A stretch of DNA of 64,000 nucleotides from Treponema socranskii subsp. paredis ATCC 35535. GTDB lineage: Bacteria > Spirochaetota > Spirochaetia > Treponematales > Treponemataceae. The first letter of the stretch is position 1. Each line of letters opens with the position of its first letter. The stretch spans positions 62,001-126,000 of the forward strand of contig KE332515.1 of the NCBI GenBank assembly GCA_000413015.1, read 5' to 3'. A model generated the notes under the pieces. The model made no database searches. It saw only the letters and a program-made list of their open reading frames with translations, and was not told the origin of the DNA. The position numbers and the translations under genes were made by a program. Positions 16,782 to 27,739 of the stretch are shown piece by piece.

Positions 16782-18109
16782 CGGTAAAAAGTTCCCTTTT
16801 ATTGGCATGCCGTATTCTCTTTCCGAAATCCGCTAAAAGATCGGCTGCCCGCCAAAGCCTTTCGGGCTCTCTTTTGTGCATAGGCATAAGCCTTGTACCG
16901 CTCATCGTCGTGCTTGCCGTTTCGAACGGCATGATTCAGGGTATGACGGAACGCATCATCGGCCTTTCAAGCTCCCACATCGAAGCGGTTCTCGAAAAAG
17001 CTATACCTGCCGTTTCGGATGCCGCTTCGCTCGAAGATTTTGCATCCCGCCTCAAAACGGTAAAAGGCGTTACGAATGCGTATCCCGAAGCCGGAGCCGC
17101 GGCTCTTGCCGCTTCATCTTCGTTTCGCATAGGCGTGCAAGTGCGCGCCGTCCTTCCGGAAATTTTTACGGAAAACAAATCTTTTGCCTCGTTTTTCCGC
17201 GTCACGGACGGCGATATCGGCAATTTTAAAAGGGGAACAAAAGCCGCCGTCATCGGAGAAGAAACGGCTCGTCGTCTGGGGCTGCGTTCGGGCGATACGT
17301 TCCGCCTGATAAGCGCTTCCGTAAACGAAAGGGGAACGGTGCTGCCGAAAGCGGTTTTGCTTTCCGTTGCTGCAGTCGTCTCTTCGGGGTATCGGGAACT
17401 TGATGCGGCGTGGCTCTTTGTACCCCTCGATACGGGCTTCGGCATCATCAGAGCGGGAACGGGCGAGTATTCGGTACTTGTCGAAACCGAAAATGCGTTT
17501 TCTCCCGAACTTGTGCGCGTTCAAAATTCGCTGCGCGATGAGTTTCCCTTCGACGCCGATTTTTATCGATGGGATGAACTCAATTTGGACAAGTATGAAA
17601 ATTTCGTATCGACGAAAGTCATGCTCGTCTTTATCATGCTGCTCATCGTACTCGTCGCATCGGTAAATATTTCCTCATCGCTTGTCATGCTCGTTGCCGA
17701 AAAACGGCGCGAAATTGCCGTTATAAAAAGTCTCGGGGGAAGCGCACACGGTATTGCGCTCGCATTTCTCGCTGCGGGAACGGCAGCCGGTTTCGGAGGC
17801 GTACTCATCGGTCTTCCCGTAGGGCTTGCGTGCGCGGTAAACGTAAACGGTATTATCGTTTTTTTGGAAAAAATCGTAAACGCCGCGGCGGAATTTTTGT
17901 ATATTATAAAGGGGTACGATATTCACTCCTTTGCGCATATCGCTCTTCTTGATCCCGAGTATTATCTTCCGGAAATACCCGTCGTCATTCCGTTCCGCGA
18001 TACTGCGGTTATCGTCATTTCGACGGTGCTTTTGGCGCTTGCGGCATCGGTCATACCGGCCTATAAAGCGGGACATGAAAAGCCGCTCGAAACATTGCGC
18101 AAAGTGTGA
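16778..18109 (+). CDS. Lipoprotein-releasing ABC permease (LolC/LolE family), second subunit
   Basis: This 443-residue protein has the same layout as the first permease: a helix at about 28-48 followed by SNGMIQGM, a periplasmic domain (about 55-275), and helices near 283-305, 325-350 and 405-430, with the coupling motif IAVIKSLGG. Two different permease subunits around one ATPase gene match the heteromeric LolCDE arrangement rather than a LolF homodimer. It starts by ATGA overlap with lolD and ends 16 bp before mcsA. Confidence 0.88.
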   Translation: MTVKSSLLLACRILFPKSAKRSAARQSLSGSLLCIGISLVPLIVVLAVSNGMIQGMTERIIGLSSSHIEAVLEKAIPAVSDAASLEDFASRLKTVKGVTNAYPEAGAAALAASSSFRIGVQVRAVLPEIFTENKSFASFFRVTDGDIGNFKRGTKAAVIGEETARRLGLRSGDTFRLISASVNERGTVLPKAVLLSVAAVVSSGYRELDAAWLFVPLDTGFGIIRAGTGEYSVLVETENAFSPELVRVQNSLRDEFPFDADFYRWDELNLDKYENFVSTKVMLVFIMLLIVLVASVNISSSLVMLVAEKRREIAVIKSLGGSAHGIALAFLAAGTAAGFGGVLIGLPVGLACAVNVNGIIVFLEKIVNAAAEFLYIIKGYDIHSFAHIALLDPEYYLPEIPVVIPFRDTAVIVISTVLLALAASVIPAYKAGHEKPLETLRKV

Positions 18110-18115
18110 TATAGT
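18107..18115 (+). promoter_or_regulatory. Extended -10 element TGATATAGT before mcsA
   Basis: TG-A-TATAGT overlaps the stop codon of the upstream permease and ends 10 nt before the mcsA ATG. There is no good -35 box and no Shine-Dalgarno sequence. It could give mcsA-mcsB-clpC its own near-leaderless transcript, separate from the lol operon. Confidence 0.35.
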
Positions 18116-18125
18116 AAAATGCGCT

Positions 18126-18659
18126 ATGTTGTGTGATTTTTGCCGCAAACGTGAAGCGGTGTTCTTTATCGAACAGACAACGAAAACGTCTCAAAAAAAA
18201 ATCCATATCTGCATGGAGTGTGCCGTAAAAAACGGACTTTCCCCGGATCCCGATCATATTCAAAAATCGATCCGTTCGCTTTTCGATGCCGTTGAAAAAA
18301 CGGAAGCAGCCGATACGATGGAAGCAGGCAGGCTTTGTCCGGCATGCGCTACGAGTTTTGCCGCTATAAAAAAAACAGGCAAAGTCGGATGCCCCGAGTG
18401 CTATGAAATCTTTAAGGCGGAACTGCCTGAGCTTATGGCAAAGCACGGCATTACGGGAACCTATACCGGCTCGATGCCGAGACGAATCGCGACTTTCCGT
18501 TCGCATCTGACCGACCGCATCGATTTGAAGGCGAAACTCGAACAATCGATACAAAACGAAGATTACGAAAAAGCGGCGATTTACCGCGATTACCTTCGCG
18601 CACTCGAAAAAAGGGCGGTTGCCGACGGTTCGGGAGGGACGGGAGCGGACGATGCCTAG
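18126..18659 (+). CDS. mcsA: McsA-type zinc-finger/UVR protein
   Basis: This 177-residue protein has CxxC pairs CDFC, CMEC, CPAC and CPEC (four pairs, two zinc sites), as in McsA, and a C-terminal UVR motif (LEQSIQNEDYEKAAIYRDYLRAL, about 137-160). In Firmicutes McsA activates the arginine kinase McsB and joins the ClpC protease system. The start is the ATG at 18126 because it places the first CxxC at residue 3; nothing upstream in frame resembles the family. It overlaps mcsB by 8 bp. Confidence 0.85.
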   Translation: MLCDFCRKREAVFFIEQTTKTSQKKIHICMECAVKNGLSPDPDHIQKSIRSLFDAVEKTEAADTMEAGRLCPACATSFAAIKKTGKVGCPECYEIFKAELPELMAKHGITGTYTGSMPRRIATFRSHLTDRIDLKAKLEQSIQNEDYEKAAIYRDYLRALEKRAVADGSGGTGADDA

Positions 18660-19737
18660 TGCGGATTCTCTTTCGGGCGTACCCTGGTATTCCTGCGCTG
18701 GAGTCGACGGCGATGTCGTCGTTTCGACTCGTGTGCGTCTTGCCCGAAACCTTGCCGATTTTTTATTTCCGGCGGTCGCAAAAAAGGACGAAGCCGAGCG
18801 CGTACGGACGCTCGTGTTCGATTCGTTTTCTCATTTTGAAAATCCCGACGATTATCACGTCGTAAATACGGAAGCGCTCGACGCTCTCGGAAAAAAAATT
18901 TTGGAAGAACGCGGCGTGCTCGACGGAAGCGGAGCTTCGGGCATTGTCATGAAAGGTGACGGCCGCCTTTCGTGCCGCGTCAACAGCACCGACCACGTGC
19001 GTATCGCGTCTTTTGCGCCGGGCTTAAATTGCGCGGGCGCATTCGACGAGTGCCGCTTTTGCGACGACGGTATGCAAAAGACGCTGCAGTTCGCCGCTTC
19101 CTACGAATTCGGCTATCTCACGTCGATCCTTTCCGATGCGGGAAGCGGTATGAAAGTTTCGATCCGCGTCCACTTGCCGTCGCTCGTGTTTTCGGGTGAA
19201 GCGGATGCCGTTCTCAACGGCGTCAGAGCAAAGGGGCTCGACGTATTTTCGGTGTACGGTTCGGGCGACGGTTACGGGGCATCGCTCGGCGCGTATTACG
19301 ATATTGCGACTTCGTCGTCGCTTTCCGGCAGCGAATTCGATCAAACGGCGAGTGTCGAAAGCGCAGGGAAATATCTTGCCGAAGCCGAACGCAAGTTTCG
19401 AAGGCGATGTGCCGAAAATAAACCTACGGAGATGCGCAATCTTATACTGCGCGCTTTCGCCGAAGCTAAGTTCAGCGCGCTCCTTTCGCTCAGACAAAGC
19501 GTTTCGATCGTTTCCGCCGTCAAATGGGGGCTCGATTCGGGTATTTTAAAAGGAGTCGACGACAAAGTGCTTTGCGGGCTGCTCTACCGCGTACAGGACG
19601 GGCACATGGAGTTTTTGCTGAAAAACGGAAACTTTTCGTTTGAAGCGGATATTCAAAACGATGTACGCTTGAAAATTGAACGGCTGCGTGCGCTCATCGT
19701 GCAGGAAACCTTTGAAGCCGTGCAATTCAATTTATAA
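18652..19737 (+). CDS. mcsB: McsB homologue with degenerate arginine-kinase active site
   Basis: This 361-residue protein has the guanido-phosphotransferase fold: STRVRLARN at 25-33, the DHVRI strand at 114-118, YEFGYLTS at 151-158, HLPSL at 174-178 and the C-terminal McsB part. Three catalytic motifs are changed. The NEEDH loop is NSTDH (111-115). The CPTNxGTGLR loop is ILSDAGSGMK (159-168), which removes the catalytic cysteine. The GEGSEA loop is GSGDGY (193-198), which loses the second carboxylate. It therefore probably does not phosphorylate arginine and may act only as an adaptor for ClpC. The reading frame is intact and the operon position is normal, so it is not a decayed gene. Confidence 0.85.
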   Translation: MPSADSLSGVPWYSCAGVDGDVVVSTRVRLARNLADFLFPAVAKKDEAERVRTLVFDSFSHFENPDDYHVVNTEALDALGKKILEERGVLDGSGASGIVMKGDGRLSCRVNSTDHVRIASFAPGLNCAGAFDECRFCDDGMQKTLQFAASYEFGYLTSILSDAGSGMKVSIRVHLPSLVFSGEADAVLNGVRAKGLDVFSVYGSGDGYGASLGAYYDIATSSSLSGSEFDQTASVESAGKYLAEAERKFRRRCAENKPTEMRNLILRAFAEAKFSALLSLRQSVSIVSAVKWGLDSGILKGVDDKVLCGLLYRVQDGHMEFLLKNGNFSFEADIQNDVRLKIERLRALIVQETFEAVQFNL

Positions 19738-19755
19738 TTGTAATCTTTGGGGGAT

Positions 19756-22359
<2,604 letters not shown>

Positions 22360-22445
22360 CCGGTTTCAAAAAGACAAAACATTTTCCCGAAAGCTTTACC
22401 GGAAGCGAAAAATTTCGGAATTGTTGAGAATATCGCTTTTCCGTG

Positions 22446-22474
22446 TTGAGCATTCCTTTGATTACGATTATAAT
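22446..22474 (+). promoter_or_regulatory. Promoter TTGAGC-17-TATAAT upstream of the phosphoribosyltransferase
   Basis: TTGAGC (22446-22451), a 17-bp spacer and a perfect TATAAT (22469-22474) form a strong promoter. Seven nt later a five-codon frame begins (ATG 22482, MRLSR) whose TGA overlaps the ATG of the main gene. The same stretch also contains GAGGT, which can serve as the ribosome-binding site. Confidence 0.7.
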
Positions 22475-22495
22475 GACGGAAATGAGGTTATCACG

Positions 22496-23107
22496 ATGAT
22501 AAAGGAATTTCTTCCGTTCGATGTCGTTCGAAACGATGCGCTTAAAATCGCGCATAAAATGTACTCCGACGGATTTGTACCGGATGTGATTTATTGTTCG
22601 CTGCGCGGAGGTGCGTATATGGCGAACGTTATCAGCGAATATTACAAACTCGTGCGAAAGGATTTTCATCCCGTCTTGTACGCGTCCGTCGTCGCCAGAT
22701 CGTATACCGATGTTCAGCAGCACGAAAAAGTATACGTTGACGGATGGACGTATGCGCCCGAATATCTCCGCCCCGGCGATAAAATTATGCTCGTCGACGA
22801 TATCTTCGATTCCGGCCGTACAATCAATTCTCTCGTCGAAATATTTTTGCAACGGGGAGTTCCCCGCAGCAATATCAAAATCGTCGTACACGATTATAAG
22901 CGTTTTACGTATCACAAAGAACAGCAATCCATTCAGCCCGATTATTGGTGCAGGCTTTTGGAAATCACAAAGCCGGAAGAGGATCGCTGGATTCACTATT
23001 TGAGCCATGAACTCGTCGGGCTTTCAAAACAAGAACTCGAAGAGTATTATTTTAAATATGATCCCGAACTGCGTCCCGTGCTCGAGCCGCTTTTGGGGAA
23101 AGTTTGA
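22496..23107 (+). CDS. Purine-type phosphoribosyltransferase
   Basis: This 203-residue type I phosphoribosyltransferase has the PRPP-binding loop IMLVDDIFDSGRTI (about residues 97-110). The N-terminal segment DVIYCSLRGGAYMA fits xanthine/hypoxanthine-type enzymes. The likely role is salvage of a purine base to its nucleotide; the exact base is undetermined. The ATG at 22496 has GAGGT 7 nt upstream and makes a normal-length protein. It has its own promoter and is 20 bp upstream of the next exported-protein gene. Confidence 0.8.
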   Translation: MIKEFLPFDVVRNDALKIAHKMYSDGFVPDVIYCSLRGGAYMANVISEYYKLVRKDFHPVLYASVVARSYTDVQQHEKVYVDGWTYAPEYLRPGDKIMLVDDIFDSGRTINSLVEIFLQRGVPRSNIKIVVHDYKRFTYHKEQQSIQPDYWCRLLEITKPEEDRWIHYLSHELVGLSKQELEEYYFKYDPELRPVLEPLLGKV

Positions 23108-23127
23108 CGTAACAGGAAAAACCGGCG

Positions 23128-25212
23128 ATGAAAAAATGCGTATGCCTTATCGCTTTGGCGGTTTTGATTTCGGCCGCCGCTTCGGCAAGTGTAAAAATTA
23201 TTAATCCCGTACAGGGCGTATGGGCGAACAAGCAGCTGCTCGTGCTTGAACTTTCCGAAGGCGAAAACGCATACTATTCGCTCAACGGCTCCGATCCTCT
23301 CGATTCTGGTTTTGCGTATGACGGTCCCGTAGCCCTCGATGTTTCAGGCGATGTCGAAGTTCGCATCGTTGCCGTCGATTCACGCGGACTCTCTCGTGAA
23401 TACCGCGTTTCATATACCGTTGCGCCCGTTTCTTTTTCGTCCGCCTATTCGATAGGTGAAATCGCCGATGCCGTTTCGGACGGTATGTTGGAGTATACTG
23501 CAGGAGATATGCTTTTTCTTCCGTCCGAACTCGAATACAGTCTCGGCGGCCTGCCCGAATCCTTTCAAAACGGACGCGCGATTTCATACGGCGCCGATTG
23601 CATTCTCTCGCGTTTTATTCCGTGCATCCTCTCGGACGGGGCTGCGAAGTGGCGCTTTATTATAAAAACGAAACCTTCTCTTTCAGGTTCTTTTGCAGAA
23701 CGCGACGTTCCGTTTAAAATCACCGATTGGGATACTCTGTCTTTTACGAGCGATGCGCTGATTTACCGCATTGACGATGCCTATTGGGTGAGCGGAAAAG
23801 AAAGCGTCGTCCTTGACAGAACCGTGCCGCACACGATTTTTTGGCAGAGCGTCGCCTTTGCTCCCGCGAATCCCGTAAGCTCTTTTACGCTTCCGCCCAA
23901 ACCCGAAGCTCTTGCCGAGCGGCGTGAAGACGGTTCCATTTCGCTTGCGCTCCGGGGAGATGGCTTCCGGTTCGGCCGTAAAATTGAAAACGGAGAGGAG
24001 ACGGTACTTTTTGAAGAGGCGGGGATCGATACGTTTTTCGGAGATGAAGTGTCGGGTGCTTTTGATGCCGACGTCTATTACGATTCTGTGTATCAGGGTC
24101 GGCTTTCTTTTCCGTACACGGTCGACCGGCGTTCTCCTTCGGTGCCGACTTTCGTTTCGTCTGCAAAATCTTTTTATTCGAGAAAAGCGGTCGAACTTTC
24201 GCTTTCGGGTGACGGGGAATCCGATCTCTTTGTCGCCGTGAGCAATCCGGTGATGCTTTCCGGAACGATGACAAAGGCAGACGCCGCTTCTCTTTTCGAC
24301 GTCGTGCAGGCGGATTCGTTTTTGCCGTTTACCGTTCCTCTTGTCCTTGATTCGCCTTCCGACGATGCGGTCTATTATAAAATCTGCGCGTATGCCGCCG
24401 ATCGAAGCGGCAACAAAAGTCCGCTTGCTTCATACGATGTTTTGATCGACAAATATAATTATTATATCGATGCATCCGCCGATAAAGAGAACGCCGACGG
24501 AACGAGGGACAATCCCTATACGTCTCTCTCCGACTGCCTTGCCGCCGCCGGAGAAAACCGCTTTGTAAATATTACAATCAAAGGCGCGCTCGTTATGCCC
24601 GAAGGAGAAACGCTTATCGATTCGAATTGCATTCTCCGTGGTGAAGATGATGCGCGCCTCGTCTTTGCGTCCGGCGGTTTTTTTTCCGTACGGAGTGCAA
24701 GCCTTTCCCTTATAAATCTTATCGTCAAACGCGACGATAGGGATCCGCCGAACAAAATTAATAATCCTCTTATACGTTTGGAACATTCGGTGTTTAGTTC
24801 GGAAAACTGCGAAATCGCCGTATCATTCGGCGAAAGCGGTACCGTCGTAAGCGCCGATACATCCGTCGTTACGATACGCTTTTGCGGCATTACTTCTTCG
24901 GCAAAACGCTATTCGTCATGCATATCGTCGGTCGGCTCCAAACTGAAGATAAGCGATTCGCGCATTTCGACGACGGCTTCCGCAGCCGTAAATTTTTCCG
25001 TGCACGGCGGAGAATTTGAAATGCGTTCATCGTTATGCAGAGTTGCAGGGAGCTACGGCAGGACGGCCGAACTCTTCGGCGGAAAAAGTAAAATCGCCGA
25101 AAATTCCTTTGTCGCCGATCTGCGGCATCCGGAAAGATCGGCCGCCGCGGTTTATACCGATGCGCAAAATATTTCCCTCGAATACGGCGGCAATACCGAA
25201 AGCGGTTACTAG
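23128..25212 (+). CDS. Large exported protein, chitobiase-like module plus beta-helix-like C terminus
   Basis: This 694-residue protein has a signal peptide (1-20, AAASAS-VK). A small CHB_HEX/Fn3-associated beta module (about 22-105, YYSLNGSDPLDSG) is followed by a long central beta-rich region (about 110-450) with several Ig-like repeats. A C-terminal right-handed-beta-helix-like part (about 450-694) starts with a DUF1565-type entry motif (DGTRDNPYTSLSDCL). Such a layout suggests a cell-surface or periplasmic protein that binds polysaccharide, but no catalytic motif is visible. The stop codon is 10 bp before the rnhB GTG. Confidence 0.65.
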   Translation: MKKCVCLIALAVLISAAASASVKIINPVQGVWANKQLLVLELSEGENAYYSLNGSDPLDSGFAYDGPVALDVSGDVEVRIVAVDSRGLSREYRVSYTVAPVSFSSAYSIGEIADAVSDGMLEYTAGDMLFLPSELEYSLGGLPESFQNGRAISYGADCILSRFIPCILSDGAAKWRFIIKTKPSLSGSFAERDVPFKITDWDTLSFTSDALIYRIDDAYWVSGKESVVLDRTVPHTIFWQSVAFAPANPVSSFTLPPKPEALAERREDGSISLALRGDGFRFGRKIENGEETVLFEEAGIDTFFGDEVSGAFDADVYYDSVYQGRLSFPYTVDRRSPSVPTFVSSAKSFYSRKAVELSLSGDGESDLFVAVSNPVMLSGTMTKADAASLFDVVQADSFLPFTVPLVLDSPSDDAVYYKICAYAADRSGNKSPLASYDVLIDKYNYYIDASADKENADGTRDNPYTSLSDCLAAAGENRFVNITIKGALVMPEGETLIDSNCILRGEDDARLVFASGGFFSVRSASLSLINLIVKRDDRDPPNKINNPLIRLEHSVFSSENCEIAVSFGESGTVVSADTSVVTIRFCGITSSAKRYSSCISSVGSKLKISDSRISTTASAAVNFSVHGGEFEMRSSLCRVAGSYGRTAELFGGKSKIAENSFVADLRHPERSAAAVYTDAQNISLEYGGNTESGY

Positions 25213-25222
25213 GAGAAGGGTC

Positions 25223-25855
25223 GTGCCGGCTCTTGCAAATTGTCCGACAACGCCGTCAGCGGAAAATAAGGCGGATATTTTTTTATGCGGACTCGACGAG
25301 GCCGGAAGAGGCCCGCTTGCAGGTCCCGTCGTCGCTGCCGCCGTGATTTTGCCGGATGATTTTCCTCAAGTCATATTAAATGATTCGAAAAAACTTTCCG
25401 CAAAAAAGCGCGGTTTCGCCGAACAAATTATTAAAGAAAAAGCGTGTTGGGGTGTGGGAATCGTCTCTCATACCGTCATCGACGAAATCAATATCCTCGA
25501 AGCGAGTCTCCTTGCAATGAAAAAAGCGTATGAAGCGCTTTCGGAAAAATTCGATATATGGTCGAAGGCGGCAGCCCTTTCGTGCGGAACGATATGCGCC
25601 GTTGCCGACGGAACGTTTTGCCCCGATATCGGATGCGAATGCCGCAGCGAAGTAAAGGCGGACGCAAAATACGCTCCCGTCATGGCTGCGAGCATACTCG
25701 CAAAAACGTACAGAGATGCGATCATGATCGAAATGGATAAAAAATACCCCGCTTACGGATACGCGCGACATAAAGGCTATCCGACTGCGGAGCACAGACG
25801 CATTTGCCGTGAAATCGGTCCTTCTCCGATTCAGAGACTGACCTTTCATTATTAA
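25223..25855 (+). CDS. rnhB: Ribonuclease HII
   Basis: This 210-residue enzyme removes RNA from RNA-DNA hybrids and single ribonucleotides from DNA. It carries GLDEAGRGPLAGPVVAAAV, with the first catalytic Asp and Glu, and later VADGTF and ASILAKTYRDA, which hold the remaining acidic residues. The start is GTG at 25223, preceded by GGAGAAGGG. A longer in-frame version would run through the upstream gene and is rejected. The N-terminal 20 residues before the core are not conserved in the family. Confidence 0.92.
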   Translation: MPALANCPTTPSAENKADIFLCGLDEAGRGPLAGPVVAAAVILPDDFPQVILNDSKKLSAKKRGFAEQIIKEKACWGVGIVSHTVIDEINILEASLLAMKKAYEALSEKFDIWSKAAALSCGTICAVADGTFCPDIGCECRSEVKADAKYAPVMAASILAKTYRDAIMIEMDKKYPAYGYARHKGYPTAEHRRICREIGPSPIQRLTFHY

Positions 25856-25925
25856 GATAATAATTTGCACGGTGTTTTATGCGTTTTCTTAATAATTATT
25901 AATTATTTTTAACGAATGAAATCCG

Positions 25926-25948
25926 ATGCGCTATCGCGTAATTTTTTT
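25926..25948 (+). terminator. rnhB: Weak terminator-like hairpin after rnhB
   Basis: ATGCG (25926-25930), a 4-nt loop and CGCGT (25935-25939), followed by AA and a run of seven T. The stem is only 5 bp with one G-T pair, so the call is tentative. The surrounding 125 bp is AT-rich. Confidence 0.4.
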
Positions 25949-25981
25949 ATCTGAGACAGTGCAGATTTTTTTTAATGATTA

Positions 25982-26416
25982 TTAATTTGTTTCCGACCCG
26001 TTCGTCCGCGTGGCATCGTTCGCTTTTTCAGCATCGCTTCGCTTTGATACGATGTGAACTCTGCCCGTGCGCTTGATGCCGTCGTCGCGCTTGGCTTCTT
26101 TTTCGCCGTCTTTTACGTAATACACTTTTTTTGCGTACTTCGCTTCTTTTTCGGCTTTTTTTTCGCGTGCGGCTTTGACGCGGGCTCTGCGCGCTTTGTC
26201 GATAAACGAAAGCGATTTATCCATGCCTTGCAAAAATTTCTGCATATCTTCGGCGAAAATCGCAATCTGATGCCGGTCGAAGTCCTCTCCGTCGCGGCTT
26301 TTGCTTTCGACGATTTGAAGAAATATATCGCCGGTTCTGTTTTCTTTGACGTTAAAAAAATACGACCGGTTGTCCAAATATACTTGCGTTGTAAAGAGTT
26401 CTCCGCGTGCACCCAT
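25982..26416 (-). CDS. PUR-domain nucleic-acid-binding protein (BpuR-like, DUF3276)
   Basis: This 144-residue protein has a single bacterial PUR repeat (about 2-75: GELFTTQVYLDNRSYFFNVKEN, then GDIFLQIVES). It is followed by a long Lys/Arg/Ala-rich tail (about 78-144) that is absent or shorter in typical Bacteroidetes members. Borrelia BpuR of this family binds RNA and DNA and regulates several genes. The ATG at 26416 is used because it starts the PUR domain and has AGAGGAA upstream; the longer in-frame version extends into non-conserved sequence. It is monocistronic and convergent with rnhB. Confidence 0.85.
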   Translation of the reverse strand: MGARGELFTTQVYLDNRSYFFNVKENRTGDIFLQIVESKSRDGEDFDRHQIAIFAEDMQKFLQGMDKSLSFIDKARRARVKAAREKKAEKEAKYAKKVYYVKDGEKEAKRDDGIKRTGRVHIVSKRSDAEKANDATRTNGSETN

Positions 26417-26509
26417 AATCCGTTCCTCTGTTGGCTTCACAGTATCATAAAAAGAGCGCTTGGGCAACTGCGCCGGAAACCGTATTCTCTAAAAAATCAC
26501 GTGTAACGA

Positions 26510-26543
26510 AAAAAATCGGCTGCACTCCCGGCATCAGTCGATT
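26510..26543 (-). terminator. Terminator at the end of the cysteine desulfurase gene
   Basis: On the minus strand AATCG-A-CTG pairs with CAG-C-CGATT (one mismatch), followed by a run of T. The hairpin overlaps the stop codon region and ends the tmk-to-desulfurase operon before the PUR gene. Confidence 0.5.
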
Positions 26544-27735
26544 ATGCGAATTTTGCGGCGATTTCTGCCGCCTTTGCCGAAAGCGCTTTTATCGCGTCTT
26601 CGCTCGTACGCGGCCCGAAGCTGAAGCGGACTGCGCCTTCGCGGACGGATGCGCTCACGTTCATCGCCTGTAAAACGGCGCTTCCGCCTTTATGCTGCCC
26701 CTTGTGCGAAGAGCATGCGCTTCCGGTCGAAACGAAAAATCCTTCGGCGTCGAGCGCGCGGAGCATCACTTGACCGGGAATATTTTTAAAAGACGCCTGC
26801 ACGATCCACGGAGAATATTCGTCTTCATGCCGGACGTCGAGCCTCTCTTCGGGGATGATCGTACAGCCTGCGATTTCGGAAAGGCTTTGTATAAAATATT
26901 TTGTCAATTTTTTTTGCGTTTCAAATCGTTCGCGCGCTTTTTCGTTTTTATCCGAAATGCAATAGCGTTCGAGGCAGCGTGCAAATGCGAGAGCTCCGTA
27001 TACGTTTTCCGTTCCGCTCCGTATATTTTTTTCCTGTCCGCCGCCGCGGAAAAAAGATTCGATCGTGTCGGCGAGGTAGAGTATGCCGATCCCCCTCGGG
27101 CCGCCGATTTTGTGGGCGCTGAAAGCCGCGCTTACGACACTTGAGTGCGAAAGTTCGAACGGAATTTTTCCCGCTGCCTGAACACAGTCGACGTGCAGTT
27201 TCGCTTTCCGTTTATTTCCGGCTTCTTTTACAAGCGCATCCGCTATGTCTTTGATCGGCTGGATCGCACCCGTTTCGTTGTTGACCGCCATGACGCAGAC
27301 GAGGACGGTGTCGTCGGTGAGTTTTGACAGCACCGCTTCCGCCGTTATAATGCCGCCTCCTGTCGCCGGAATGCGGACGACGCGCCATCCGCATTTTGTC
27401 AACACTTCCGCCTGTTCGCGGACTGCCGGATGCTCTATGGAACTTACGAGCACGGTGCCTTTTTGCGGACGGTTCAGCACGGAGAGGAGGGGAATGCAGT
27501 CGCTTTCGGTTCCGCCCGACGTAAAGTAAATCGTTTCGGGCGGTACGCCCAAAGATGCGGCACATAGTGCGCGCGCTTTTTCCAAAAGCCGTTTCGCTTC
27601 TTTTCCGACGGAATGCACGCTTGAAGGATTTCCCCACGCCGAAAAAGTTTCTGCAAGAGATGCTTCAAGTATATCTTTGTCGGAGGGCGCGGTCGCCGCC
27701 CAGTCAAAATAATGATCGATATTGTTTTGTTCCAT
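26542..27735 (-). CDS. Cysteine desulfurase, NifS/IscS type
   Basis: This 397-residue PLP enzyme takes sulfur from cysteine for Fe-S clusters and tRNA thiolation. It shows the N-terminal motif DHYFDWAATAPSD, a PLP-binding Lys in FSAHKIGGPRG, and the catalytic Cys341 in STGSACSSHKG. The loop is the longer NifS/IscS type rather than SufS. It begins 4 bp after the aroB stop, so it is the last gene of the tmk-aroB operon. No iscU is visible nearby. Confidence 0.9.
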   Translation of the reverse strand: MEQNNIDHYFDWAATAPSDKDILEASLAETFSAWGNPSSVHSVGKEAKRLLEKARALCAASLGVPPETIYFTSGGTESDCIPLLSVLNRPQKGTVLVSSIEHPAVREQAEVLTKCGWRVVRIPATGGGIITAEAVLSKLTDDTVLVCVMAVNNETGAIQPIKDIADALVKEAGNKRKAKLHVDCVQAAGKIPFELSHSSVVSAAFSAHKIGGPRGIGILYLADTIESFFRGGGQEKNIRSGTENVYGALAFARCLERYCISDKNEKARERFETQKKLTKYFIQSLSEIAGCTIIPEERLDVRHEDEYSPWIVQASFKNIPGQVMLRALDAEGFFVSTGSACSSHKGQHKGGSAVLQAMNVSASVREGAVRFSFGPRTSEDAIKALSAKAAEIAAKFA

Positions 27736-27739
27736 AATT

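Noticed and set aside
18652-19737. mcsB as a pseudogene
   Set aside because: The frame is intact at normal length, overlaps mcsA as in functional operons, and the non-catalytic parts are well kept, so the changes look selective rather than decay.
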